Source: Chromobacterium alticapitis (GTDB lineage Bacteria > Pseudomonadota > Gammaproteobacteria > Burkholderiales > Chromobacteriaceae). Taken from it: a stretch of 64,000 bases of DNA. Positions 1-7,375 of this stretch are shown in pieces. Every line of letters starts with the position of its first letter. Positions within the stretch are counted from its first letter, which is position 1. Location of the stretch: assembly GCF_002924365.1 (NCBI RefSeq), contig NZ_PQWB01000051.1, positions 62,001 through 126,000 on the forward strand, in the 5' to 3' direction. The notes under the pieces are model-generated. The model was not told the origin of the DNA. It saw only the letters and a list, made by a program, of their open reading frames with translations, and searched no databases. The translations under genes were made by a program, and so were the position numbers.

Positions 1-423
1 GTGACCCCGACCCTGGTTCTGGCGCTGACCGCCATCGCCGTGAGCGTGGGCGCGGGCAAGGCCGGCATCCTCAATCCGGGCGCGCACGGCTTCAGCGAAA
101 TCCTGTACGCCTTCACCTCGGCCGCCAACAACAACGGCAGCGCCTTCGCCGGCCTGTCCGCCAACACGCCGTTCTACAACATCATGACCGGCATCGCCAT
201 GTTCTTCGGCCGCTTCTTCATGATCGTGCCCATTCTGGCTATCGCCGGCTCGCTGGCCGCCAAGAAACGTCTGGCCGTCACCGGCGGCACCCTGCCGACC
301 CATGGCCCGCTGTTCGTGGTGTTGCTGATCGGCACCGTGCTGCTGGTTGGCGCGCTGAATTATGTTCCGGCCCTGGCACTGGGTCCGGTGGTTGAGCATC
401 TGCAGATGATCGCCGCCCGCTAA
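1..423 (+). CDS. kdpA: KdpA C-terminal fragment (K+-transporting ATPase, potassium-binding subunit), partial
   Basis: This is the 3' end of kdpA, the potassium-translocating inner-membrane subunit of the KdpFABC pump. About 140 residues are visible of a protein usually near 560-600 residues, and the frame is open at base 1, so the gene begins left of the window. The piece contains hydrophobic segments (around residues 62-86 and 103-125) and the family's C-terminal pattern (an NNGSAFAG motif near residue 44 and a PVVEHL ending). The stop lies 26 bases before kdpB, with a GGAAA ribosome site between, which fits one operon. The apparent GTG at base 1 is an internal valine, not a start. Confidence 0.93.
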   Translation: MTPTLVLALTAIAVSVGAGKAGILNPGAHGFSEILYAFTSAANNNGSAFAGLSANTPFYNIMTGIAMFFGRFFMIVPILAIAGSLAAKKRLAVTGGTLPTHGPLFVVLLIGTVLLVGALNYVPALALGPVVEHLQMIAAR

Positions 424-449
424 GCGCCCGTCAGTCAAGGAAACTCGAT

Positions 450-2570
450 ATGAACGACAAGAATCATTCTAAGACGCTGGCTACCGACCCGACGGTCGGC
501 GGCCACAAGAACGCGAACAAGTCGATGTTCGATCCGGCGCTGGTGAAACCGGCCATCGTCGATTCGTTCAAGAAGCTGTCGCCGCGCACCCAGTGGCGCA
601 ACCCGGTGATGTTCGTGGTCTACGTGGGCAGCATCCTGACCACCGGCCTGTGGATACAGTCGCTGGGCGGCCACGGCGAAGCCTCCTCCGGCTTCATCCT
701 TGGCATCGCGCTGTGGCTGTGGTTCACCGTGCTGTTCGCCAACTTCGCCGAGGCGCTGGCCGAAGGCCGCAGCAAGGCCCAGGCCGCCAGCCTGCGCTCC
801 GCCAAGAAGAACGTGGTGGCCAAGAAGCTGGCCGGCGGCAACCACGGCGCCGCCAAGACCATCGTCGACGGCACCAGCCTGCGCAAGGGCGACTTCGTGC
901 TGGTGGAAGCCGGCGACGTGATCCCGGTGGACGGCGAAGTGGTGGAAGGCGTGGCCTCGGTCGACGAATCCGCCATCACCGGCGAATCCGCGCCGGTGAT
1001 CCGCGAGTCCGGCGGCGACTTCTCCTCCGTTACCGGGGGCACCCGCGTGCTGTCCGACTGGATCGTGGTGAAAATCACCGTCAATCCGGGCGAAACCTTC
1101 CTCGACCGCATGATCGCGATGGTGGAAGGCGCCAAGCGCCAGAAGACGCCGAACGAGATCGCGCTGACCATCTTGCTGGTAGCGCTGACCATCGTGTTCC
1201 TGATCGTGACCGTCACCCTGCTGCCGTTCTCCTTGTTCAGCGTGGACGCGGCCAAGGCCGGCAGCCCGATCAGCATCACCACCCTGGTGGCGCTCTTGGT
1301 CTGCCTGATTCCGACCACCATCGGCGGCCTGTTGTCCGCCATCGGCGTGGCCGGCATGAGCCGCATGATGGGCGCCAATGTGATCGCCACCTCCGGCCGC
1401 GCGGTGGAAGCCGCCGGCGACGTGGACGTGCTGCTCTTGGACAAGACCGGCACCATCACGCTGGGCAACCGCCAGGCTTCCGCCTTCATCCCGGCGCCGG
1501 GCATCAGCGAGAAGGATCTGGCCGACGCCGCTCAGCTCGCTTCGCTGGCCGATGAAACGCCGGAAGGCCGCTCCATCGTGGTGCTGGCCAAGCAGAAGTT
1601 CAATCTGCGCGAACGCCAACTGGCCAGCCATGAAGCCAGCTTCATCCCGTTCAGCGCGCAAACCCGCATGTCTGGCATCGACTACGACGGCCGCCAGATC
1701 CGCAAGGGCGCCATCGACGCGATCCGCCGCCACATCGCCGAACAAGGCGGCCAGTTCCCGGACGCGCTGTCCAAGAGCGCCGACGAAGTGGCGCGCCGCG
1801 GCTCCACCCCGTTGTTGGTGGCCGAGGGCAACCGCGCGCTGGGCGTGATCGAGCTGAAGGACATCGTCAAGGGCGGCATCAAGGAGCGTTTCGCCGAACT
1901 GCGCCAGATGGGCATCAAGACGGTGATGATCACCGGCGACAACCCGCTGACCGCGGCGGCCATCGCTGCCGAAGCCGGCGTGGACGACTTCCTGGCCGAA
2001 GCCACGCCGGAAGCCAAGCTCAAGCTGATCCGCAGCCATCAGGCGGAAGGCAAGCTGGTGGCGATGACCGGCGACGGCACCAACGACGCCCCCGCCCTGG
2101 CCCAGGCCGACGTGGCCGTGGCGATGAACACCGGCACCCAGGCGGCCAAGGAAGCCGGCAATATGGTGGACCTGGACTCGAACCCGACCAAGCTGATCGA
2201 GATCGTGGAGATCGGCAAGCAGATGCTGATGACGCGCGGTTCGCTGACCACCTTCTCCATCGCCAACGACGTGGCCAAGTACTTCGCCATCATTCCGGCG
2301 GCGTTCGCCAGCACTTACCCGCAGCTGAACGCGCTGAACGTGATGGGGCTGAACAGCCCGGCCTCCGCCATCATGTCGGCGGTGATCTTCAACGCCGTCA
2401 TCATCGTGTTCCTGATCCCGCTGGCGCTGAAGGGCGTGAAGTACCACGCCAAGAGCGCGGCCGAGCTGCTGCGCGGCAACCTGTTGGTCTACGGCCTGGG
2501 CGGCCTCCTGGTGCCCTTCGCCGGCATCAAGCTGATCGACATGGCGCTGGGCGCGCTGGGCCTGGTGTAA
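450..2570 (+). CDS. kdpB: KdpB, catalytic P-type ATPase subunit of the K+ pump
   Basis: KdpB hydrolyses ATP to drive high-affinity potassium uptake with KdpA and KdpC. The 706-residue protein has the full P-type ATPase set: actuator TGES motif, phosphorylation motif DKTGT with the acceptor Asp near residue 331, the TGDN motif and the hinge [15 protein letters not shown]. Length is close to the family's usual 680-690 with a longer N-terminus. It follows kdpA closely and is separated from kdpC by about 110-125 bases holding two strong hairpins. Confidence 0.97.
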   Translation: MNDKNHSKTLATDPTVGGHKNANKSMFDPALVKPAIVDSFKKLSPRTQWRNPVMFVVYVGSILTTGLWIQSLGGHGEASSGFILGIALWLWFTVLFANFAEALAEGRSKAQAASLRSAKKNVVAKKLAGGNHGAAKTIVDGTSLRKGDFVLVEAGDVIPVDGEVVEGVASVDESAITGESAPVIRESGGDFSSVTGGTRVLSDWIVVKITVNPGETFLDRMIAMVEGAKRQKTPNEIALTILLVALTIVFLIVTVTLLPFSLFSVDAAKAGSPISITTLVALLVCLIPTTIGGLLSAIGVAGMSRMMGANVIATSGRAVEAAGDVDVLLLDKTGTITLGNRQASAFIPAPGISEKDLADAAQLASLADETPEGRSIVVLAKQKFNLRERQLASHEASFIPFSAQTRMSGIDYDGRQIRKGAIDAIRRHIAEQGGQFPDALSKSADEVARRGSTPLLVAEGNRALGVIELKDIVKGGIKERFAELRQMGIKTVMITGDNPLTAAAIAAEAGVDDFLAEATPEAKLKLIRSHQAEGKLVAMTGDGTNDAPALAQADVAVAMNTGTQAAKEAGNMVDLDSNPTKLIEIVEIGKQMLMTRGSLTTFSIANDVAKYFAIIPAAFASTYPQLNALNVMGLNSPASAIMSAVIFNAVIIVFLIPLALKGVKYHAKSAAELLRGNLLVYGLGGLLVPFAGIKLIDMALGALGLV

Positions 2571-2581
2571 CAGGCTAACCA

Positions 2582-2675
2582 GGTTCCCGGACCGGTTCCG
2601 GGGCATCACCCCGGCAAGCCGGGAACCGGGCGAAGGCGAGCCCGCCGCGCAAGCGAGCGACGCGGGCTCCTCGCC
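2582..2675 (+). other. Two stem-loops in the kdpB-kdpC gap
   Basis: Two hairpins fill the kdpB-kdpC spacer. The first pairs GGTTCCCGG (2582-2590) with CCGGGAACC (2619-2627) and has an inner stem CCGGGG (2598-2603) / CCCCGG (2609-2614). The second pairs GAGCCCGC-like bases at 2638-2645 with GCGGGCTC at 2662-2669. Neither is followed by a T-run, so they are not classical intrinsic terminators; a role in mRNA processing or in setting subunit ratio is only a guess. Confidence 0.6.
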
Positions 2676-2696
2676 AAGAGAATGGAAAGGATTATC

Positions 2697-3275
2697 GTGA
2701 AAGTCATTCGTCCCCTGCTGGTGATCTTCGGCGGCTTGTCGCTGCTCACCGGCCTGGCCTACCCGCTGGCCACCACCGGCATCGCCCAGGCGGTGTTCCC
2801 GGCCCAAGCCAACGGCAGCCTGATAACAAAAGACGGCAAAGTGGTAGGTTCGCGCCTGATCGGCCAGAATTTCAGCGGCGACACCTATTTCTGGGGCCGC
2901 CCGTCGGCCACCAGCCCGATGCCGTACAACGCCGGCAACTCGTCCGGCTCCAACCTCGGCCCGACCAACAAGGCCCAACTGGACGCGGTCAAAGGCAATG
3001 TAGACAGCCTGCGCAAGGCGCACCCGACCCAAACCGGCCTGGTGCCGGTGGATCTTGCCACCGCCTCCGCCAGCGGCCTGGACCCGGAAATCTCGGTGGC
3101 AGCGGCTTACTATCAGGTTGACCGCGTAGCCGCCGCGCGTAAACTGCCGGCAAACGCGGTGCGCCAGCTGGTAGACGGCCACATCATAGGCGAAACCTTC
3201 GGCCTGCTCGGCGAACCGCGAATCAATGTGCTGGAACTGAATCTGGCGCTGGACCAACTCTCCAAGAAGGCCTAA
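2697..3275 (+). CDS. kdpC: KdpC, K+-transporting ATPase accessory subunit
   Basis: KdpC is the single-span subunit that stabilises the KdpFABC complex and assists ATP binding. One N-terminal membrane segment ([20 protein letters not shown]) is followed by a periplasmic domain with the family signatures GQNF, FWGRPS and [15 protein letters not shown] prefer the GTG start at 2697 because GGAAAGG at 2684-2690 sits 6 bases upstream; an in-frame ATG at 2682 would add five residues and destroy that spacing. The result is 192 residues, typical for the family. It is followed 6 bases later by kdpD. Confidence 0.93.
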   Translation: MKVIRPLLVIFGGLSLLTGLAYPLATTGIAQAVFPAQANGSLITKDGKVVGSRLIGQNFSGDTYFWGRPSATSPMPYNAGNSSGSNLGPTNKAQLDAVKGNVDSLRKAHPTQTGLVPVDLATASASGLDPEISVAAAYYQVDRVAAARKLPANAVRQLVDGHIIGETFGLLGEPRINVLELNLALDQLSKKA

Positions 3276-3281
3276 GCCCCC

Positions 3282-5969
3282 ATGACCGATCAGCGCCCCG
3301 ACCCGGATGCCCTGCTTGACGAACTGAAACGCGAAGAACTGGAAGCGCAGCGCGGCAGGCTGAAGATTTTCTTCGGCGCCTGCGCCGGCGTGGGCAAGAC
3401 CTTCGCCATGCTGGCCGCCGCGCGCGTCAAGCAGCAAGAAGGCGTCAGGGTGCTGATCGGCGTGGTGGAAACCCACGGCCGCAAGGAAACCGAGGCGCAG
3501 CTGGAAAGCCTGGAAGTCCTGCCGCCCAGCCGCATCGAATACAAAGGCCACGCCTTGTCGGAATTCGACATCGACCAGGCGCTGGCGCTGAAACCGCAGT
3601 TGATCCTGATGGACGAGTTCGCCCACTCCAACGTGCCCGGCTCGCGCCACCCCAAGCGCTGGCAAGATGTGGAGGAACTGCTCGCCGCGGGCATCGACGT
3701 CTACACCACTCTCAATGTGCAGCACCTTGAGAGCCTTAACGATGTTGTCGGCCAGATCACCGGCATCATCGTCAGGGAAACGCTGCCCGATCATGTGTTC
3801 GACATGGCCGATGAAGTCTCGCTGGTGGATTTGCCGCCGGACGAGCTGCTGTCCCGCCTCGCCGCCGGCAAAGTCTATGTGCCGCACCAGGCGGAACGCG
3901 CGGTCAAGAACTTCTTCCGCAAGGGCAATCTGCTGGCGCTGCGCGAGCTGGCGCTGCGCCGCACCGCCGACCGGGTGGACGCGCAGATGCGCGCCTACCG
4001 CGCCGACCAGTCCATCACGCCGGTCTGGCACGCCCGCGAGCGGCTGCTGGTCTGCGTCGGCCCGGGGCCCGGCACCGAAAAGCTGGTCCGCAGCACCAAG
4101 CGGCTGGCCGCCAATCTGGACGCGGACTGGATCGCCGTTTACGTCGAAACGCCGCATCTGCAAAGACTGCCCGAAGAACAACGCGCGCGCATTCTGAAAG
4201 GCCTGAAGCTGGCGCAGGAGCTGGGCGCCGAAACCACGGTGCTGGGCGGCAGCGAGCTGGCCGCCACCCTGCTGGCCTACGCCCGCACCCGCAACGTATC
4301 CAAGCTGGTGGTGGGCAAATCCGCGCGCAGCGCGCTGGCGCGGCTATGGCAGGGTTCGCTGGTCAATGAGCTGACCCGGCAATCCGGCGACGTGGACGTC
4401 TACGTGGTGGCGCACGAGCTGGAGGACGAAACCGAGCGCCGCGGCAAACGCGTGAACAGCCTGCTGTTCAGCGACAGCGAGTCCGGCAACGCCGCGCGCG
4501 GCTACCTGGCCGCCGCCGCCATCTGCTTCGCCACCACGGCGCTGAACCATCTGCTGGTGCCCTACTTCGCGCTGTCCAACGTGATCATGGTCCACCTGCT
4601 GGCGGTGGTGCTGATCGCCACCCGCTACGGCCGCGGCCCCGGCGTGCTGGCGTCCTTCCTGTCGGTGGCGGCGTTTGATTTCTTCTTCGTGCCGCCGCAG
4701 CTGTCGTTCGCGGTATCGGACACCCAGTACCTGCTAACCTTCATCGTGATGCTGGTGGTGGCGCTGGTCATCAGCCAGCTGACCGCCCGCTTCCGCTTCG
4801 AAGCCACCATCGCCACCTATCGCGAGCGCCGAACCCGCGCGCTGTACGACCTGGGACGCGAGCTGGCCGGCGCGCTGACCGCCTCGCAAATCATCGAAAC
4901 CGCGGTCGGCCGGCTGGAGCCGCTGTTCCGCGCCAAGGTCATGCTGTTCATCCCCGACAGCGAGGACCGGCTGCGCGCCGCCACCGAAATCGGCAACGAC
5001 GCCGACACCGGCGTGGCGCAATGGGTATTCGACAATCTGCAGCCGGCCGGACTCGGCACCAACACGCTGCCGTCCAACGCCGCGCTCTATGTGCCGCTGA
5101 AAGCGCCGATGCGCACCCGCGGCGTCATCGCCCTGCTGCCCGAGGAAACCATCCACGCCTTCCTGCCGGAACAGCAGCGGCTGCTGGAAACCTGCGCCGC
5201 GCAGATCGCGCTGGCGCTGGAACGCGTGCATTACGTGGAAGTCGCGCAGGACGCCATCGTGGCGATGGAGTCGGAACGACTGCGCAACAGCGTGCTGTCG
5301 GTGGTGTCGCACGATCTGCGCACGCCGCTGACCACCATGCTGGGACTGGCCAATATGCTGAATTCGCCCAGCCTGCCGCCTGAGCAGCAGGCCGACATCG
5401 CGCAGTCCATCCAGGACGAGGCGCTGCGCATGAACAAGCTGGTGACCAATCTGCTGGACATGGCCAAGCTGCAGTCCGGCGTCAAACTGAACAAGGAGTG
5501 GCAGCTGCTGGACGAGGTGGTAGGCAGCGCCGTGCGCGCCTGCGAGCACAGCCTGCGCCATCACCGGCTGGAGCTGAAGCTGAGCCGCGATCTGCCGGTG
5601 CTGGAATACGACGCGGTGTTGATAGAGCGCGTGCTGGTCAATCTACTGGAAAACGCCGGCAAGTACACGCCGGCCGGCTCGCGCATAGAACTGGCGGCGC
5701 AGCACGAGGGTGACAAGGTCCGCATCACCGTGACCGACGACGGCCCAGGCCTGCCGGCCAATATGGAACACAAGGCCTTCGACAAATTCTCGCGCGGCAC
5801 GCCCGAATCCACCACGCCCGGCGTCGGCCTGGGCCTCGCCATCTGCCGCGCCATCATCGAAAACCACGGCGGGACGATAGAAGCAGGCAACGCGCATCCG
5901 CGCGGCGCTCGCTTCTCCTTCACCCTGCCGTCCGGCGCGCCGCCCGCGCTGCCGCCGGAAGACGCCTGA
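3282..5969 (+). CDS. kdpD: KdpD, turgor/K+ sensor histidine kinase
   Basis: KdpD senses potassium limitation and osmotic stress and phosphorylates KdpE. The 895-residue protein shows the usual order: N-terminal KdpD domain with Walker A GACAGVGKT (about residues 32-40), a USP-like domain (about 250-375), four closely spaced membrane segments (about 405-500), a GAF-like region (about 530-650), HisKA with the phospho-acceptor His in SHDLRTPL near residue 677, and HATPase with N and G boxes (NLLENAGKY, DDGPGLP, GVGLGLAI). It sits 6 bases after kdpC and 20 bases before kdpE. Confidence 0.97.
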   Translation: MTDQRPDPDALLDELKREELEAQRGRLKIFFGACAGVGKTFAMLAAARVKQQEGVRVLIGVVETHGRKETEAQLESLEVLPPSRIEYKGHALSEFDIDQALALKPQLILMDEFAHSNVPGSRHPKRWQDVEELLAAGIDVYTTLNVQHLESLNDVVGQITGIIVRETLPDHVFDMADEVSLVDLPPDELLSRLAAGKVYVPHQAERAVKNFFRKGNLLALRELALRRTADRVDAQMRAYRADQSITPVWHARERLLVCVGPGPGTEKLVRSTKRLAANLDADWIAVYVETPHLQRLPEEQRARILKGLKLAQELGAETTVLGGSELAATLLAYARTRNVSKLVVGKSARSALARLWQGSLVNELTRQSGDVDVYVVAHELEDETERRGKRVNSLLFSDSESGNAARGYLAAAAICFATTALNHLLVPYFALSNVIMVHLLAVVLIATRYGRGPGVLASFLSVAAFDFFFVPPQLSFAVSDTQYLLTFIVMLVVALVISQLTARFRFEATIATYRERRTRALYDLGRELAGALTASQIIETAVGRLEPLFRAKVMLFIPDSEDRLRAATEIGNDADTGVAQWVFDNLQPAGLGTNTLPSNAALYVPLKAPMRTRGVIALLPEETIHAFLPEQQRLLETCAAQIALALERVHYVEVAQDAIVAMESERLRNSVLSVVSHDLRTPLTTMLGLANMLNSPSLPPEQQADIAQSIQDEALRMNKLVTNLLDMAKLQSGVKLNKEWQLLDEVVGSAVRACEHSLRHHRLELKLSRDLPVLEYDAVLIERVLVNLLENAGKYTPAGSRIELAAQHEGDKVRITVTDDGPGLPANMEHKAFDKFSRGTPESTTPGVGLGLAICRAIIENHGGTIEAGNAHPRGARFSFTLPSGAPPALPPEDA

Positions 5970-5989
5970 ACCCACAAGAGCGACAAGAC

Positions 5990-6703
5990 ATGACCGACGC
6001 ACCTATTTCCGTAGTGATCATCGAGGACGAGAAGCCGATACGGCGTTTCCTGTCCTCGGCGCTGGACGAAGAAAACCTCACCGTCTATGAAGCCGAAACC
6101 GGCAAGCAGGGCCAGATAGAAGTCGCCACCCGCAAGCCCGACCTGGTCATCCTGGACCTGGGCCTGCCCGACATGAACGGCATAGACGTGATCAAGAGCC
6201 TGCGCGAGTGGAGCGACATCCCCATCCTGGTGCTGTCCGCGCGCACCCAGGAAACGGAAAAAGTGGCCGCGCTGGACGCCGGCGCCGACGACTATCTGAC
6301 CAAGCCCTTCGGCGTGGCCGAGTGCCTGGCGCGCATCCGCGTGCTGCTGCGCCGGCGCATCCAGGGCAGCGCCGCGCCGCAGCAGAACTTCCAGTTCGGC
6401 GACATCAAGGTGGACCTGGTCAATCGACTGGTGCACAAGGGCGAGACGCCGGTGCATCTGACGCCCATCGAATACCGGCTGCTGTCCACCCTGATCCGCA
6501 ACGCCGGCAAGGTGATCACCCACCGCGAGCTGCTGCTGGCCGTGTGGGGACCGTCCTTCTCCGAGCACAACCAGTATCTGCGCGTCTACATGGGTCATTT
6601 GCGGCAAAAGCTGGAAGACAATCCGGCCATGCCGCGCCATATCGTCACCGAAACCGGCGTCGGCTACCGCCTGGTGGAAAACGCGCCCAACGCCACCGTT
6701 TGA
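5990..6703 (+). CDS. kdpE: KdpE, OmpR-family response regulator
   Basis: KdpE is the transcription activator of kdp genes, phosphorylated by KdpD. The receiver domain (residues 1-120) has the acidic pair IEDE near residue 12, the phospho-acceptor Asp56 in LDLGLPDMNG and the Lys in LTKPFG. The C-terminal winged helix (about 135-230) ends in the OmpR-type RLVE/GVGYRL pattern. Length 237 is typical. It is last in the kdp operon; no terminator is visible directly after it, and a new promoter starts 16 bases downstream. Confidence 0.96.
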   Translation: MTDAPISVVIIEDEKPIRRFLSSALDEENLTVYEAETGKQGQIEVATRKPDLVILDLGLPDMNGIDVIKSLREWSDIPILVLSARTQETEKVAALDAGADDYLTKPFGVAECLARIRVLLRRRIQGSAAPQQNFQFGDIKVDLVNRLVHKGETPVHLTPIEYRLLSTLIRNAGKVITHRELLLAVWGPSFSEHNQYLRVYMGHLRQKLEDNPAMPRHIVTETGVGYRLVENAPNATV

Positions 6704-6719
6704 AACCGCCGCCGCGGGC

Positions 6720-6748
6720 TTGACAGCTCACTGCCAGCGGCATATTCT
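6720..6748 (+). promoter_or_regulatory. Sigma-70 promoter for the SAM-II riboswitch transcript
   Basis: A perfect -35 TTGACA (6720-6725) is separated by 17 bases from a -10 TATTCT (6743-6748, 4/6 matches to TATAAT). Initiation would fall at about 6755-6756, only two or three bases before the first pairing base of the aptamer at 6758. This placement is what one expects for a riboswitch leader. Confidence 0.82.
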
Positions 6749-6757
6749 GATGTTCAT

Positions 6758-6807
6758 GCGCCGATTTGACACAGCTTGCGGGCGCTTTAAAAATGCCAGC
6801 TAAAGCG
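6758..6807 (+). promoter_or_regulatory. SAM-II type riboswitch aptamer, copy 1
   Basis: The segment matches the compact SAM-II (metA/SAM_alpha) pseudoknot as I know it. P1 is GCGCC (6758-6762) with GGCGC (6781-6785). The U-rich L1 (GATTTGA) follows P1, then CTTGC, then an A-rich L3 (TTTAAAAATG). The pseudoknot P2 pairs GCTT (6774-6777) with AAGC (6803-6806) and GC (6778-6779) with GC (6799-6800), around the hallmark GCTAAA. The class binds S-adenosylmethionine and usually represses methionine or SAM synthesis genes, mainly in Alphaproteobacteria. A terminator follows directly. Assignment is by recall of consensus; a covariance search would settle it. Confidence 0.83.
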
Positions 6808-6818
6808 TATACGGATCC

Positions 6819-6853
6819 ACCCGCTTGCGCTTTCCACGGCCAGCGGGTTTTTT
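6819..6853 (+). terminator. Intrinsic terminator, expression platform of SAM-II copy 1
   Basis: ACCCGCT (6819-6825) pairs with AGCGGGT (6842-6848), followed by a six-T run (6848-6853). Its loop contains CGCTTT (6828-6833), complementary to AAAGCG (6802-6807), the 3' strand of the aptamer pseudoknot. CGG (6812-6814) can also pair with CCG (6821-6823) inside the terminator's 5' arm. So an antiterminator and the SAM-bound aptamer plus terminator are mutually exclusive folds. Confidence 0.75.
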
Positions 6854-6903
6854 CATGCTGGCCGGCTGGCGAGATCATCCGCAAGCCGCTCCGGATCGGT
6901 GCG

Positions 6904-6954
6904 GGCGCCGAGTTAATGACAACTTGCAGGGCGCCGAAAAATCCTGCTAAAGCG
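6904..6954 (+). promoter_or_regulatory. SAM-II type riboswitch aptamer, copy 2
   Basis: This second aptamer aligns with copy 1 over its whole length: P1 GGCGCC (6904-6909) with GGCGCC (6930-6935), L1 GAGTTAA, CTTGCAG, an A-rich L3 and GCTAAAGCG (6946-6954). The pseudoknot pairs CTT (6923-6925) with AAG (6950-6952) and GCAG (6926-6929) with CTGC (6944-6947). The conserved loop and GCTAAA bases are kept while the stems differ and still pair, which supports a functional aptamer over a recent duplication. No T-run follows. It lies about 55 bases before the ATG at 7009, so it may act on translation. Confidence 0.8.
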
Positions 6955-6964
6955 TCGCCGGCCG

Positions 6965-6998
6965 CCAGGCTCGGCACGCGCAGCGCGACCGAACCTGG
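6965..6998 (+). promoter_or_regulatory. Hairpin overlapping the Shine-Dalgarno of the 99-residue ORF
   Basis: CCAGG (6965-6969) pairs with CCTGG (6994-6998), continued by TCGG (6971-6974) / CCGA (6989-6992) and a short CGCG/CGCG inner stem. The 3' arm includes the first two bases of the SD GGAG (6997-7000), so the fold should reduce translation. Whether SAM-II copy 2 controls this hairpin cannot be read from sequence alone. Confidence 0.5.
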
Positions 6999-7008
6999 AG
7001 AGCCCAAA

Positions 7009-7308
7009 ATGTACGACTGCCTTCAAGACAGCTATGCTGATTTTTCTTTTGCGATTTTTGATGCCGTGGGAAGACCTCGCCCCCTCTGTGGCAGCCTGAG
7101 CGCCACCCCCCTGCCCTCCGGCGACGGACAGTCGCTGCATGAGCTCGCCGCCTTCGCCCGCGACCAAGGCTACGCCGTGGAGCAGCTCGACCAGCAACTG
7201 ACCGTGCAGGACATCAGCCTGGCCGACGCGCTGGCGATCAACGCCCGCTACGGCGACACGCTGATCATCAGCTGCGATCTGCGCCGCGACCCGCCGGTCA
7301 GGATCTGA
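7009..7308 (+). CDS. Unknown 99-residue protein under tandem SAM-II riboswitches
   Basis: I do not recognise this protein. The ATG at 7009 is chosen because GGAG lies at 6997-7000 with an 8-base gap; the open frame extends upstream only through the riboswitch region. The product is soluble, acidic to neutral, has two Cys in the N-terminal third and one near the end, no signal peptide and no membrane segment. It contains no methionine apart from the start. The leader predicts repression by high S-adenosylmethionine, so a role in methionine, SAM or sulfur economy is inferred from context only. It ends 67 bases before the MATE gene, which has its own promoter. Confidence 0.72.
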   Translation: MYDCLQDSYADFSFAIFDAVGRPRPLCGSLSATPLPSGDGQSLHELAAFARDQGYAVEQLDQQLTVQDISLADALAINARYGDTLIISCDLRRDPPVRI

Positions 7309-7314
7309 CGCCGC

Positions 7315-7344
7315 GCGACAGCATGGCGGCGCGGCGGCTATAAT
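7315..7344 (+). promoter_or_regulatory. Probable promoter of the MATE-murB pair
   Basis: A perfect TATAAT (7339-7344) follows GCGACA (7315-7320) with an 18-base spacer. Initiation would be near 7351, giving a short leader of about 25 bases before the ATG at 7376. The -35 is only a partial match (GACA). Confidence 0.55.
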
Positions 7345-7375
7345 TGGCGTTTTCCGCCGCACGCCCCGCCATATT

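Noticed and set aside
435-4181. A 1248-codon open frame on the minus strand across kdpB-kdpD
   Set aside because: It lies antisense to three well-supported kdp genes, is low-complexity (His/Gln/Arg/Gly-rich) and is what G/C-biased third positions produce by chance.
6756-6803. A 15-codon ORF (ATG at 6756, stop in GCTAAA) inside SAM-II copy 1
   Set aside because: No SD in the very short leader, and the stop coincides with the conserved aptamer bases. The pseudoknot explains the conservation better.
6766-7008. N-terminal extension of the 99-residue protein through the riboswitch region
   Set aside because: It would begin at TTG inside copy 1, cross a terminator and copy 2, and has no ribosome site.
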